Assembly (NCBI GenBank): GCA_963991145.1
Contig: CAXDOZ010000134.1
Coordinates: 1-5,986, forward strand
From: CAXDOZ01 sp963991145
GTDB lineage: Bacteria; Bacteroidota; Bacteroidia; Chitinophagales; JABDMM01
Direction of reading: 5' to 3'
Length of the DNA stretch: 5,986 bases
A program made the translations under genes and the position numbers. Positions 1 through 5,986 of this stretch are shown in pieces. Position 1 is the stretch's first letter. Each line of letters starts with the position of its first letter. The notes below the pieces were generated by a model that saw nothing but the letters and a program-made list of their open reading frames with translations, had not been told where the DNA came from and searched no databases.

Positions 1-239
1 TATTGCATTGTTTGACCAATGATATTCGCCACCTTATGGAAGCGACCATCATCCATCTCCTTCATCGAGTGAAGGATTCTTCTTTGAACCGGCTTTAGAC
101 CATCATAAATGGATGGAACTGCTCTCTCAAGAATTACATAAGAAGCGTAATCCAGAAACCAATCCTTATACATTCCATCAACGTGTACAGACTCTTCAGA
201 ACCGCCGCTAGCCTGTCCGTTTTTCTCTTCTTTACTCAT
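1..239 (-). CDS. parC: DNA topoisomerase IV subunit A (ParC), N-terminal fragment cut by the window edge
   Basis: This is the start of the DNA-breaking and rejoining subunit of topoisomerase IV, the type IIA enzyme that unlinks daughter chromosomes; it works in the cytoplasm as an A2B2 tetramer with ParE. Only 79 codons plus two bases are present. After a polar, family-untypical tail (residues 1-20), the sequence shows the opening of the GyrA/ParC breakage-reunion domain: YASYVILERAVP (about 31-42), then DGLKPVQRRILHSM (46-59) and DDGRFHKVANIIGQTMQ up to the edge. The catalytic tyrosine and the quinolone-resistance region would lie beyond position 1 and cannot be judged. The ATG at 239 follows the parE stop by one base (TAGTATG), and a GAGG nine bases upstream, inside parE, could serve as ribosome-binding site. 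ParC rather than GyrA is chosen because the gene follows parE directly; the fragment alone would not separate them with certainty. Confidence 0.93.
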   Translation of the reverse strand, partial: MSKEEKNGQASGGSEESVHVDGMYKDWFLDYASYVILERAVPSIYDGLKPVQRRILHSMKEMDDGRFHKVANIIGQTMQ

Positions 240-240
240 A

Positions 241-2097
241 CTAGGCTGCCTCGTCTTCGAGTAGATCTTTCTCTACCCGGAGGTTATCAATGATAAATTC
301 CTGTCGGCTTTGGGTGTTCTTACCCATGAAATACTCCAGAAGCTCTTTGATCTTAACATCATCGGTAAGCATTACCGGACTTAGGTGCATATCTGCACCG
401 ATAAAATCCTCAAACTCATCTGGCGAGATCTCACCTAATCCCTTGAATCGCGTGATCTCAGGTTTGCCTTTGAGCTTCTGAATAGCGTTCTGCTTATCCT
501 CTTCGGTGTAGCAGTAAATTGTTTCTTTCTTATCTCTTACTCTGAAAAGAGGAGTTTCAAGCACTTTCACGTGACCGTTCCTAACCAGGTCTGGGAAGAA
601 TTGCAGGAAAAATGTCAGCAACAACAACCTAATGTGCATTCCATCCACATCGGCATCTGTGGCGATAACCACATTGTTGTAGCGGAGGTTTTCCATCCCG
701 TCCTCGATATTCAGGGCGTGCTGTAACAGATTGAACTCTTCATTTTCATAGACCACCTTCTTACTCAAACCGAAGCAATTCAATGGTTTTCCTCGGAGTG
801 AGAATACCGCCTGGGTTTCTACATCACGAGCTTTTGTTATTGAACCAGATGCCGAGTCACCCTCGGTTATGAAGATGGTAGTTTCCAGCCTTCTGTCGTT
901 CTTCTCATTTGTAAGTGAAACCCTACAATCGCGAAGCTTCTTATTGTGAAGATTAGCCTTCTTGGCTCGTTGATTTGCCAGCTTCTTGATCCCGGCGAGG
1001 TCTTTTCTCTCCTTCTCAGATTGCTGAATCCGCTTCAACATTGCTTCAGCAACACCTTGATTCTTATGTAGAAAATCGTCGAGATTCTTCTTTACATAAT
1101 CACCAATAAAAGCTTTCATGCTGAGACCTTCCTCAACATTGTTGGATCCAAGTTTGGTCTTTGTTTGAGACTCAAAAACAGGATCCTGCATTCTGATGGA
1201 GATAGCACCTACTATTGATGCGCGTATATCAACCGCTTCGAAATTCTTTCCGAAAAATTCTCTTACAGTCTTTACGATCGCCTCTTTAAAGGCATTTAAG
1301 TGAGTTCCACCCTGAGAGGTAAACTGTCCATTTACGAAAGTGTAATACTCTTCACCGTATTGGTTACCATGACTAAGAGCAAACTCGATATCCTCCGACT
1401 TGAAGTGAATAACCGGATATCGAAGGGTCTCATTTTCTTTCTTTCTATTGATCAGGTCGAGAAGACCATTCTTTGAATAGAACCTGCGCCCATTGAAGTA
1501 CAGAGACAATCCTGAGTTCAGGTAGGCATAGTTCCATAGCTGATTCTCCAGGTATTCAGGTCTGAAGCGATAATGGCGAAAGATCTCATCATCTGGAGTG
1601 AAGGCAACATAAGTTCCATTCTCTTCATCGGTTTTAATCAACTTGGCATCATTAACCAGTTCTCCTTTCTCAAATTCGGCTACTTTCTTTTCTCCGTCTC
1701 TGATTGATTCAATCCTAAAGTGATCAGAAAGAGCGTTTACAGCTTTCGTTCCAACCCCATTTAAACCTACCGACTTCTTAAAAGCTTTTGAATCGTACTT
1801 TCCTCCTGTGTTGATCTTGCTCACACAGTCAACTACCTTACCAAGAGGTATACCCCTTCCAAAGTCTCTCACCGAAACACTTTGCTGATCAACTGTGATC
1901 TCCACCTTCTTTCCGTGACCCATCACATATTCATCGATACAGTTATCGATCACCTCTTTCACAAGGATATAGATCCCATCATCTGTAGAAGAGCCATCGC
2001 CGGTTTTCCCGATGTACATACCTGGTCGGAGACGCATGTGCTCCTTCCAATCGAGCGACCGGATATTCTCTTCCGTATATCTTATCTCTTCAGCCAT
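241..2097 (-). CDS. parE: DNA topoisomerase IV subunit B (ParE), complete
   Basis: ATPase subunit of topoisomerase IV; it clamps the transported DNA segment and drives decatenation with ParC. The 618 residues fit ParE. Domains in order: GHKL ATPase domain, about 20-215, with RPGMYIG (24-30), KEVIDNCIDE (47-56; E48 the expected general base, N52 the expected Mg contact), DFGRGIP (78-84) and the ATP-lid glycines GLNGVGT (111-117); transducer domain, about 220-390, with the QTK loop (311-313); TOPRIM domain with EGDSASGS (412-419, catalytic E412) and DADVDG (481-486, acidic metal ligands); and the C-terminal RFKGLGEISPDEF segment (550-562). No key residue is missing. EGDSASGSITKARD differs from the proteobacterial EGDSAGGSAKQARD but, from memory, is usual for ParE in this phylum, which together with the adjacent parC argues against GyrB. 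The start is firm: an in-frame TGA directly precedes the ATG, with AGGA four bases before that start's adjoining TTGA. It is the first gene of a parE-parC unit. Confidence 0.96.
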   Translation of the reverse strand: MAEEIRYTEENIRSLDWKEHMRLRPGMYIGKTGDGSSTDDGIYILVKEVIDNCIDEYVMGHGKKVEITVDQQSVSVRDFGRGIPLGKVVDCVSKINTGGKYDSKAFKKSVGLNGVGTKAVNALSDHFRIESIRDGEKKVAEFEKGELVNDAKLIKTDEENGTYVAFTPDDEIFRHYRFRPEYLENQLWNYAYLNSGLSLYFNGRRFYSKNGLLDLINRKKENETLRYPVIHFKSEDIEFALSHGNQYGEEYYTFVNGQFTSQGGTHLNAFKEAIVKTVREFFGKNFEAVDIRASIVGAISIRMQDPVFESQTKTKLGSNNVEEGLSMKAFIGDYVKKNLDDFLHKNQGVAEAMLKRIQQSEKERKDLAGIKKLANQRAKKANLHNKKLRDCRVSLTNEKNDRRLETTIFITEGDSASGSITKARDVETQAVFSLRGKPLNCFGLSKKVVYENEEFNLLQHALNIEDGMENLRYNNVVIATDADVDGMHIRLLLLTFFLQFFPDLVRNGHVKVLETPLFRVRDKKETIYCYTEEDKQNAIQKLKGKPEITRFKGLGEISPDEFEDFIGADMHLSPVMLTDDVKIKELLEYFMGKNTQSRQEFIIDNLRVEKDLLEDEAA

Positions 2098-2201
2098 TCA
2101 ATCCTAAATTTTTTAGCGGAATGATTAAAAATACAATGACTGTATTGGCTTGCTTAGAATTTCAGCCTCTAGAAATCCACAATTCAACCGCAGGCATGGA
2201 C
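2098..2201 (-). promoter_or_regulatory. parE leader region with a small palindrome and a weak promoter candidate
   Basis: This spacer lies between the receptor gene's terminator and parE, so it should hold the parE-parC promoter. A loose sigma70-like pair can be read on the minus strand, TTGAAT (2182-2187) and TGAAAT (2159-2164) with a 17-base spacer, but the match is mediocre and no clear Bacteroidota-type TAnnTTTG box is seen. Between it and the gene is a perfect inverted repeat, AATACA-ATGAC-TGTATT (2130-2146), which could be an operator or a small leader hairpin. That a promoter lies here is inferred from position; the exact boxes are uncertain. Confidence 0.35.
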
Positions 2202-2231
2202 AAAAAAAGAACCGGACCAATGGCCCGGTTC
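2202..2231 (-). terminator. Intrinsic (rho-independent) terminator of the TonB-dependent receptor gene
   Basis: On the minus strand GAACCGG pairs with CCGGTTC (2231-2225 with 2215-2209), and the stem continues past one mismatch with two more G-C pairs around a three-base loop. It is followed directly by seven T residues (2208-2202). It begins 22 bases after the receptor stop codon and has the strong GC stem plus T-tract of a factor-independent terminator. It should separate receptor transcription from parE-parC. Confidence 0.88.
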
Positions 2232-2253
2232 CCAAGTGAGTTTAGATTCTGTT

Positions 2254-5094
2254 TTAGAATGTGTGAGCAACCTTAGCATACATCATGAATCCCATGAAAG
2301 GAGTTCCTGGGAAACGTTGCCACTCATTGTTAAAGATGTTCTGGAAGTCAAGTCCGAAATGAGTTCCTTTTGACCAGTTTGGACGGTAGTTCAGTCTAAT
2401 ATCTACAAGGTTTGCAGGGAACACGTCACCCACATAAACGGCAGAGTTTGCAGGAAATGCATCCTGCCATCTCCAGTTCACACCATAGCTGAATCCTATA
2501 TCCGGGAAAGTATGGTCAAAAGCAACTGAAGCTTTCCATTTAGGAGCGTTCAGTGCTACAAATCCACCAGCTGCTCCTTCAAGAGGAATACGGTCTTTGT
2601 TTACAAATGAACCTGCACCTGTAAGTGCGATCTTCTCATTCACCTGATAAGTAAATCCGATATCCATACCCATTACATCAATGGTTCCAAGATTTACATA
2701 AGTAAGAAGTACGTCGTTGTTTGTAATCTCTTCAGTAGGCGAAACATTACCAAATCCAAGTTGAGCATTTGCTCCCTGGATAATGAAGATCAGCTCATCA
2801 TAAGCGGTTCCATTTGCTACACCTCCATTTCCATAAGCAGGGTTACCATCAAGAAGACCAGAAAGAAGTGGGTCTAATCCTGAGTTTGCCAGGTTTTGCT
2901 GAAGACTAACTCCTTCTGATGGATTCTCTAAAGCACCTTGAAGCTCAATTGGATCAAAGATCACAGAAGGAATGATATTGGTCAGAGGTGAAATGAAGTT
3001 TTGGATCTTGGTATAGTACAGATCAGCTGACAGGAATAATTTGTCTTTGATGATTCCTTTGTAGCCAATTTCCCAGGTTTGAGTTACAGTCGACTCAACA
3101 CTTCCAAGGTCAGAAACAGTTGTAGGATCGAATTCAACATCGTATGGATTGTTTCCTTCAAGGATCCCAAATAGCTCAACTCCTAAGTGACTTGTGTTTT
3201 GAATGGTTCCAGTATCCCCACCAATTCCAACAAGAAGTGAATTAAGGATGGCCTCAACCAATGCCGGATCGAATCCTGCGGATTCTGCTAAACCAGCTGC
3301 CACAATGCTCAATTGAGCATCAAACCATTGGTAGTTGTTTGCAGTGTTGTTATAGTCGTAATAAGTAGTGTTACTTCCATCGTAATGGCTCAAATACTGG
3401 ATCTGATTATTAGTCTCATTGAAGCTGTAAGTATATCCACTAGGATTACCGATACCCCTAACAGCATATCCTGCCGGGCTAAATCCATTTGCAAGATCCA
3501 GAGATAAGTTCAATGAAGTAGGAGAGCTAAATGCTCTGTTGTAAGTAGCTCTGATCGTATGTCTTTTAGAAGGACGGAAAGCAAGAGAAGCTCTAGGAGA
3601 GAACTGAATTTCCTCGATTTGATCCATATAATCAATTCTTAAAGCACCTAGAAGTTTCCACTTTTCAGTGATATCCCAGTCAGCCTGACCATAGATACCA
3701 AGCTGATTGATGTTGTCATCATCCTCGAATCGACCATTGATTGTTCCTTCAGTGTTTGGTCTGGTTAGAAGGGCGTCAAATCCGTAAATAACCTCAAGGC
3801 TATTGTTTGCCAATAAGTGACTCTGCTGAAGCTGAATTACATGAAGCTTAGACTTGTCGATGAGCAACTGGAAAGAAGTATCTGTTGGGCTCTGAGGGAT
3901 AAGGTAAGTGTCTCCTGCATTTGAACCATTGATGAAGTACTGAGCGAAGAATCTCTTGTAACGGAACTTGGCCTGACCATAGTAATTGGTCCAGTCTCTT
4001 CCCTGACCAGCACCAAGACCGGTAAGCTCAAGGTTATTTGTTCTTGCAAAACCAGTTTGAACGATGATATCCATATCCTTGCTTGGAGCGATATCAAATC
4101 TTAGATCAGTGTTATACTTCTGAATGAAGAAGTCTCTTCTGTGTGGGCGAGGAGCAATAGTTGTATCCTGTACCCAATCGCCACCATCCTGTACAGAACC
4201 GAAGGCTACAATAGTACCTTCTCTAGGCTCTCTTGGATCGAAATATGGCCAATCATGACCCTGCATATAAGAACCGGAGATCTTGTAGGCAAACTTCTCA
4301 CTTAGCTTTCCAGAATGGCGAATCTCAGGATTCCAAACACTTCTGGTTCCGGCAAGCATGCTTACAGTAGTCTCAAACTTCTCTGCCTGATCCAAAGGTG
4401 ATTTTGTAATGATGTGCATTACACCATCAGCAGCATTTGGCCCATAAAGAGCTGAAGCAGGACCTCTCACGATCTCAATTTTTTCAATATCCGTTGTGTT
4501 TACCGGGATAAGCTGATATGCATTTACTCGAAGGGAAGGGACTCTGGCAATTCTGTTATCTACCATGGTGAGCATTGCTCCGGAGAAGATGTTGTTGAAT
4601 CCTCTCAGGTTAACATTCGCCGATACAAGACCGGTTTGCATGATATCTACACCAGGGGTCTTTTTAAGATTATCTGTAACCGTCAAACTTCCAACGGTAT
4701 TCTCGATCTCCTGAGTTCCGATCACAGAAACTGATGCGGGGGCATCGAGTATTCTCTCACGTCTCTTGGAAGCGGATACCACTACCTGATCAAGTCCAAT
4801 AATATCTTTCTCTAGTGAAAAGCTGAAAGTAGTTGCCTCACCCTGAATAATGGTGATGGTCTTATAGCCTACTGAACTAATAATTACAGTAGATCCTTCT
4901 GATACGGTGAGGGTATAGGCTCCATTAATATCGGTGAGGGTTCCGTTTGTTGTGCCCTCTTCAACAACATTGGCACCTACGAAAGGCTCTCCATTCTCGT
5001 CTTTGATTGTCCCGGATACTTCTACCTGAGCCATCAAGCTTGAACAAAAACACAGTAAGACAGCAAGGCTGAATAAGCGTATAGTTTCTCTCAT
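2254..5094 (-). CDS. TonB-dependent outer-membrane receptor with N-terminal carboxypeptidase-regulatory-like domain
   Basis: A gated beta-barrel that imports a scarce or bulky ligand across the outer membrane using TonB-ExbB-ExbD energy; the ligand cannot be told from sequence. Layout of the 946 residues: Sec signal peptide 1-22 with likely cleavage LMA/Q; carboxypeptidase-regulatory-like beta-sandwich, about 24-95 (VSGTIKDENGEPFVGANV, then GAYTLTV and SSVGYKT); probable TonB box near LDQVVVSASKRRE (101-113); plug domain, about 115-232 (LRGFNN at 163-168, IEIVRGPASALYGPNAADGV at 206-225); then the barrel, ending KVAHTF with the terminal Phe used for barrel insertion. The plug resembles the siderophore/cobalamin-type branch more than SusC/RagA, and there is no susD-like neighbour. 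Two barrel intervals (about 527-668 and 702-799) are unusually long. The ATG is supported by an in-frame TAA four codons upstream and by the signal peptide; no Shine-Dalgarno sequence is seen. It stands alone, with spacers on both sides. Confidence 0.95.
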   Translation of the reverse strand: MRETIRLFSLAVLLCFCSSLMAQVEVSGTIKDENGEPFVGANVVEEGTTNGTLTDINGAYTLTVSEGSTVIISSVGYKTITIIQGEATTFSFSLEKDIIGLDQVVVSASKRRERILDAPASVSVIGTQEIENTVGSLTVTDNLKKTPGVDIMQTGLVSANVNLRGFNNIFSGAMLTMVDNRIARVPSLRVNAYQLIPVNTTDIEKIEIVRGPASALYGPNAADGVMHIITKSPLDQAEKFETTVSMLAGTRSVWNPEIRHSGKLSEKFAYKISGSYMQGHDWPYFDPREPREGTIVAFGSVQDGGDWVQDTTIAPRPHRRDFFIQKYNTDLRFDIAPSKDMDIIVQTGFARTNNLELTGLGAGQGRDWTNYYGQAKFRYKRFFAQYFINGSNAGDTYLIPQSPTDTSFQLLIDKSKLHVIQLQQSHLLANNSLEVIYGFDALLTRPNTEGTINGRFEDDDNINQLGIYGQADWDITEKWKLLGALRIDYMDQIEEIQFSPRASLAFRPSKRHTIRATYNRAFSSPTSLNLSLDLANGFSPAGYAVRGIGNPSGYTYSFNETNNQIQYLSHYDGSNTTYYDYNNTANNYQWFDAQLSIVAAGLAESAGFDPALVEAILNSLLVGIGGDTGTIQNTSHLGVELFGILEGNNPYDVEFDPTTVSDLGSVESTVTQTWEIGYKGIIKDKLFLSADLYYTKIQNFISPLTNIIPSVIFDPIELQGALENPSEGVSLQQNLANSGLDPLLSGLLDGNPAYGNGGVANGTAYDELIFIIQGANAQLGFGNVSPTEEITNNDVLLTYVNLGTIDVMGMDIGFTYQVNEKIALTGAGSFVNKDRIPLEGAAGGFVALNAPKWKASVAFDHTFPDIGFSYGVNWRWQDAFPANSAVYVGDVFPANLVDIRLNYRPNWSKGTHFGLDFQNIFNNEWQRFPGTPFMGFMMYAKVAHTF

Positions 5095-5105
5095 ACAAGT
5101 TTGTT

Positions 5106-5135
5106 AGAATAAAAAAAAATTGACCCTTAAGTCAA
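5106..5135 (-). promoter_or_regulatory. Possible promoter of the TonB-dependent receptor gene
   Basis: On the minus strand TTGACT (5135-5130) is followed after 18 bases by TATTCT (5111-5106), a sigma70-like pair with a near-perfect -35 and a fair -10. Transcription would start only a few bases before the receptor ATG at 5094, giving an almost leaderless message, which is possible but makes the assignment doubtful. The Bacteroidota consensus (TTTG with TAnnTTTG) is not clearly matched. The same bases form part of a terminator-like hairpin, listed separately. Confidence 0.25.
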
Positions 5136-5139
5136 CCTT
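5111..5139 (-). terminator. Terminator-like hairpin with T-run just before the receptor gene
   Basis: On the minus strand TTGAC pairs with GTCAA (5135-5131 with 5124-5120) around a TTAAGG loop, followed by nine T residues (5119-5111). Two G-U wobbles and two A-U pairs with the first four T residues could extend the stem to nine pairs. The core is short and AT-rich, so strength is uncertain. It could end transcription of the upstream E2 gene or act in the receptor leader, lying only 16 bases before the receptor start codon. Confidence 0.4.
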
Positions 5140-5161
5140 AAAATAAAGGAATTTTAACATT

Positions 5162-5176
5162 CGCCCTTAACGGGCG
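5162..5176 (-). terminator. GC hairpin downstream of the E2 gene, weak terminator candidate
   Basis: CGCCC (5162-5166) pairs perfectly with GGGCG (5172-5176) around a five-base loop, beginning 23 bases after the E2 stop codon. On the minus strand it is not followed by a continuous T-run (the next bases are AATGTTAAAATTCC), so it is a poor intrinsic terminator alone. It may instead stabilise the 3' end of the E2 message or act together with the second hairpin at 5111-5139. A smaller perfect repeat, GTGGA-TT-TCCAC (5181-5192), lies between it and the stop codon. Confidence 0.35.
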
Positions 5177-5199
5177 GATGGTGGATTTCCACAAAAAAT

Positions 5200-5910
5200 T
5201 TAGATTTCTCTGTTCGGATCGAATGCCTCCAGGTAATCTGCCATTTTTCTTACAAATGTACCGCCCAGATAACCATCTACTATACGGTGGTCATAGCTGT
5301 GTGAAAGGAACATCATATGGCGAACCCCAATAAAGTCTCCTTCTGGTGTTTCGATAACTGCAGGCTTCTTGCGAATTGCTCCAACAGCCATAATTGCCAC
5401 CTGAGGCTGATTAATAATAGGGGTTCCCATTACATTCCCAAATGTTCCAACATTGGAGATCGTATAAGTTCCACCTTCAATTTCATCGGGTTTCAATTTG
5501 TTGTTTCTCGCTCTATCGGCTAGATCATTTACCTGTCTGGCAAGGCCTGAAAGGTTGTACTGGTCTGCATTCTTTATTACCGGAACAATCAGATTTCCGC
5601 TTGGAAGTGCAGCTGCCATTCCAATGTTGATAGATTTTTTGATAAGGATCTTATCACCGTCTAATGAACAGTTGATCTCAGGAAGATCTCTAATGGCTTT
5701 TACTGCAGCCTCAATAAATATTGGTGTGAATGTAAGTTTCTCTCCATATCGACTAAAGAACTCGTCTTTATTCTTCTTTCTCCAGTTTACGATATTGGTT
5801 ACATCGGCCTCAACAAAGCTTGTAACGTGAGCAGAGGTATGCTTTGAGTGAACCATGTGCTCAGCAATAAGCTTACGCATGCGGTCCATTTCTACGATCT
5901 CAACGTCTCC
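5200..5910 (-). CDS. Dihydrolipoamide acyltransferase (E2) of a 2-oxoacid dehydrogenase complex, C-terminal catalytic domain only
   Basis: E2 forms the core of pyruvate, 2-oxoglutarate or branched-chain 2-oxoacid dehydrogenase complexes and moves the acyl group from lipoyl-lysine to coenzyme A in the cytoplasm. The 236 genuine codons cover the trimeric CoA-acyltransferase domain: DRMRKLIAEHM at the start, SAHVTSFVEADVT, FTPIFIEAAVKAI, GMAAALPSGNLIVPVIKNAD, TYTISNVGTFG, PQVAIMAVGAI, and the active-site motif SYDHRIVDG near the end, whose His and Asp (HxxxDG) are intact. The N-terminal lipoyl domain and peripheral-subunit-binding domain, roughly 200 residues in this family, are absent because the contig ends. 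Open frame continues from 5911 to a GTG at 5925, but those five codons (MYKSQ) are translated adapter, not protein. TISNVGTFG and TSFVEADVT are closest to pyruvate/branched-chain-type E2 proteins of Bacteroidota; the substrate is left open. The stop is TAA at 5200. Confidence 0.92.
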   Translation of the reverse strand, partial: GDVEIVEMDRMRKLIAEHMVHSKHTSAHVTSFVEADVTNIVNWRKKNKDEFFSRYGEKLTFTPIFIEAAVKAIRDLPEINCSLDGDKILIKKSINIGMAAALPSGNLIVPVIKNADQYNLSGLARQVNDLADRARNNKLKPDEIEGGTYTISNVGTFGNVMGTPIINQPQVAIMAVGAIRKKPAVIETPEGDFIGVRHMMFLSHSYDHRIVDGYLGGTFVRKMADYLEAFDPNREI

Positions 5911-5986
5911 CTGACTCTTATACACATCTCCGAGCCCACGAGACCGGCAGAAAGATCGTATGCCGGCTTCGGCTTGAAAAAAAAAA
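5911..5986. other. Illumina Nextera adapter read-through (assembly contamination, not genomic)
   Basis: Read on the plus strand, 5911-5929 matches the 19-base Tn5 mosaic-end/Nextera trimming sequence with one mismatch (A for T at 5914). 5930-5944 is CCGAGCCCACGAGAC, the i7-side primer, without mismatch. 5945-5952 (CGGCAGAA) sits in the index slot and differs by one base from the common index AGGCAGAA (N703, from memory). 5953-5976 matches the 24-base reverse complement of P7 at 20 positions, two of the four differences being G for T. 5977-5986 is poly-A, as when sequencing runs past the adapter. The order of parts is exactly that of a library molecule, so this is synthetic sequence and should be trimmed. 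Confidence 0.97.

Noticed and set aside
241..2097. GyrB instead of ParE
   Set aside because: The two are close homologues, but the 618-residue length, the EGDSASGSITKARD variant and the parC gene one base downstream favour ParE.
3837..4097. 86-codon open frame on the minus strand within the receptor gene
   Set aside because: It is an out-of-frame shadow of the receptor coding sequence, with Ser/Leu/Thr-rich low-complexity composition and no recognisable motif or start signal.
2254..5094. SusC/RagA-type glycan receptor
   Set aside because: The general layout is shared, but the plug motifs (IEIVRGPASALYGPNAADGV) are of the siderophore/cobalamin type and no susD-like gene adjoins.
5317..5830. 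Several open frames of 62-110 codons on the plus strand opposite the E2 gene
   Set aside because: They overlap one another and lie antisense to a well-conserved enzyme; none has a recognisable domain. The plus-strand frames at 290-481, 1882-2124 and 3313-3507 are rejected for the same reason.
1..5910. A novel multi-gene system (defence, secretion or biosynthetic cluster)
   Set aside because: All four genes belong to familiar families and fall into three separate transcription units; the spacers are 104-156 bases and hold only small hairpins and repeats.
5911..5929. Tn5/IS50-like mosaic end, suggesting a natural transposon at the right edge
   Set aside because: It is followed immediately by the synthetic i7 primer, an index-length segment and the P7 tail, so it is library adapter and not a transposon inserted in the genome.
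5977..5986. Poly-A run as a genomic feature or a polyadenylated transcript end
   Set aside because: It directly follows the P7 adapter tail, which is typical of reads that run past the end of a short library fragment.

Overview
The window looks like the end of a draft-assembly contig from a member of the Bacteroidota. The evidence is the style of the TonB-dependent receptor (an N-terminal carboxypeptidase-regulatory-like domain before the plug), the ParE motif variants (EGDSASGSI, DFGRGIP), AT-rich translation starts with little or no Shine-Dalgarno sequence, and moderate base composition. The order within the phylum cannot be fixed from this sequence; a marine flavobacterial or cytophagal lineage is a guess. 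All four genes lie on the minus strand, so they are read from right to left.

From the right end: positions 5911-5986 are not genomic DNA. They are Illumina Nextera library adapter (Tn5 mosaic end, i7-side primer, an 8-base index, P7 tail, poly-A) left on the contig. Genuine sequence begins at 5910, inside a gene for the E2 acyltransferase subunit of a 2-oxoacid dehydrogenase complex. Only its C-terminal catalytic domain is present (5200-5910); the lipoyl and E1/E3-binding domains are missing because the contig stops. A 105-base spacer follows, with two hairpins, a T-run and three TTAAGG repeats. Next comes a complete 946-residue TonB-dependent outer-membrane receptor (2254-5094), closed by a strong intrinsic terminator at 2202-2231.

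After a 104-base leader with a small palindrome come parE (241-2097, complete) and parC (1-239, first 79 codons). These are the two subunits of DNA topoisomerase IV, separated by one base and almost certainly one transcription unit. The window therefore holds three probable transcription units: the E2 gene, the receptor and parE-parC. Nothing indicates that the receptor cooperates functionally with its housekeeping neighbours.

I found no CRISPR array, RNA gene, natural mobile element, defence locus or evident novel system. The points most worth checking are the adapter contamination and the false E2 start it creates, the ambiguous promoter/terminator-like element immediately before the receptor gene, and two unusually large predicted surface loops in the receptor.
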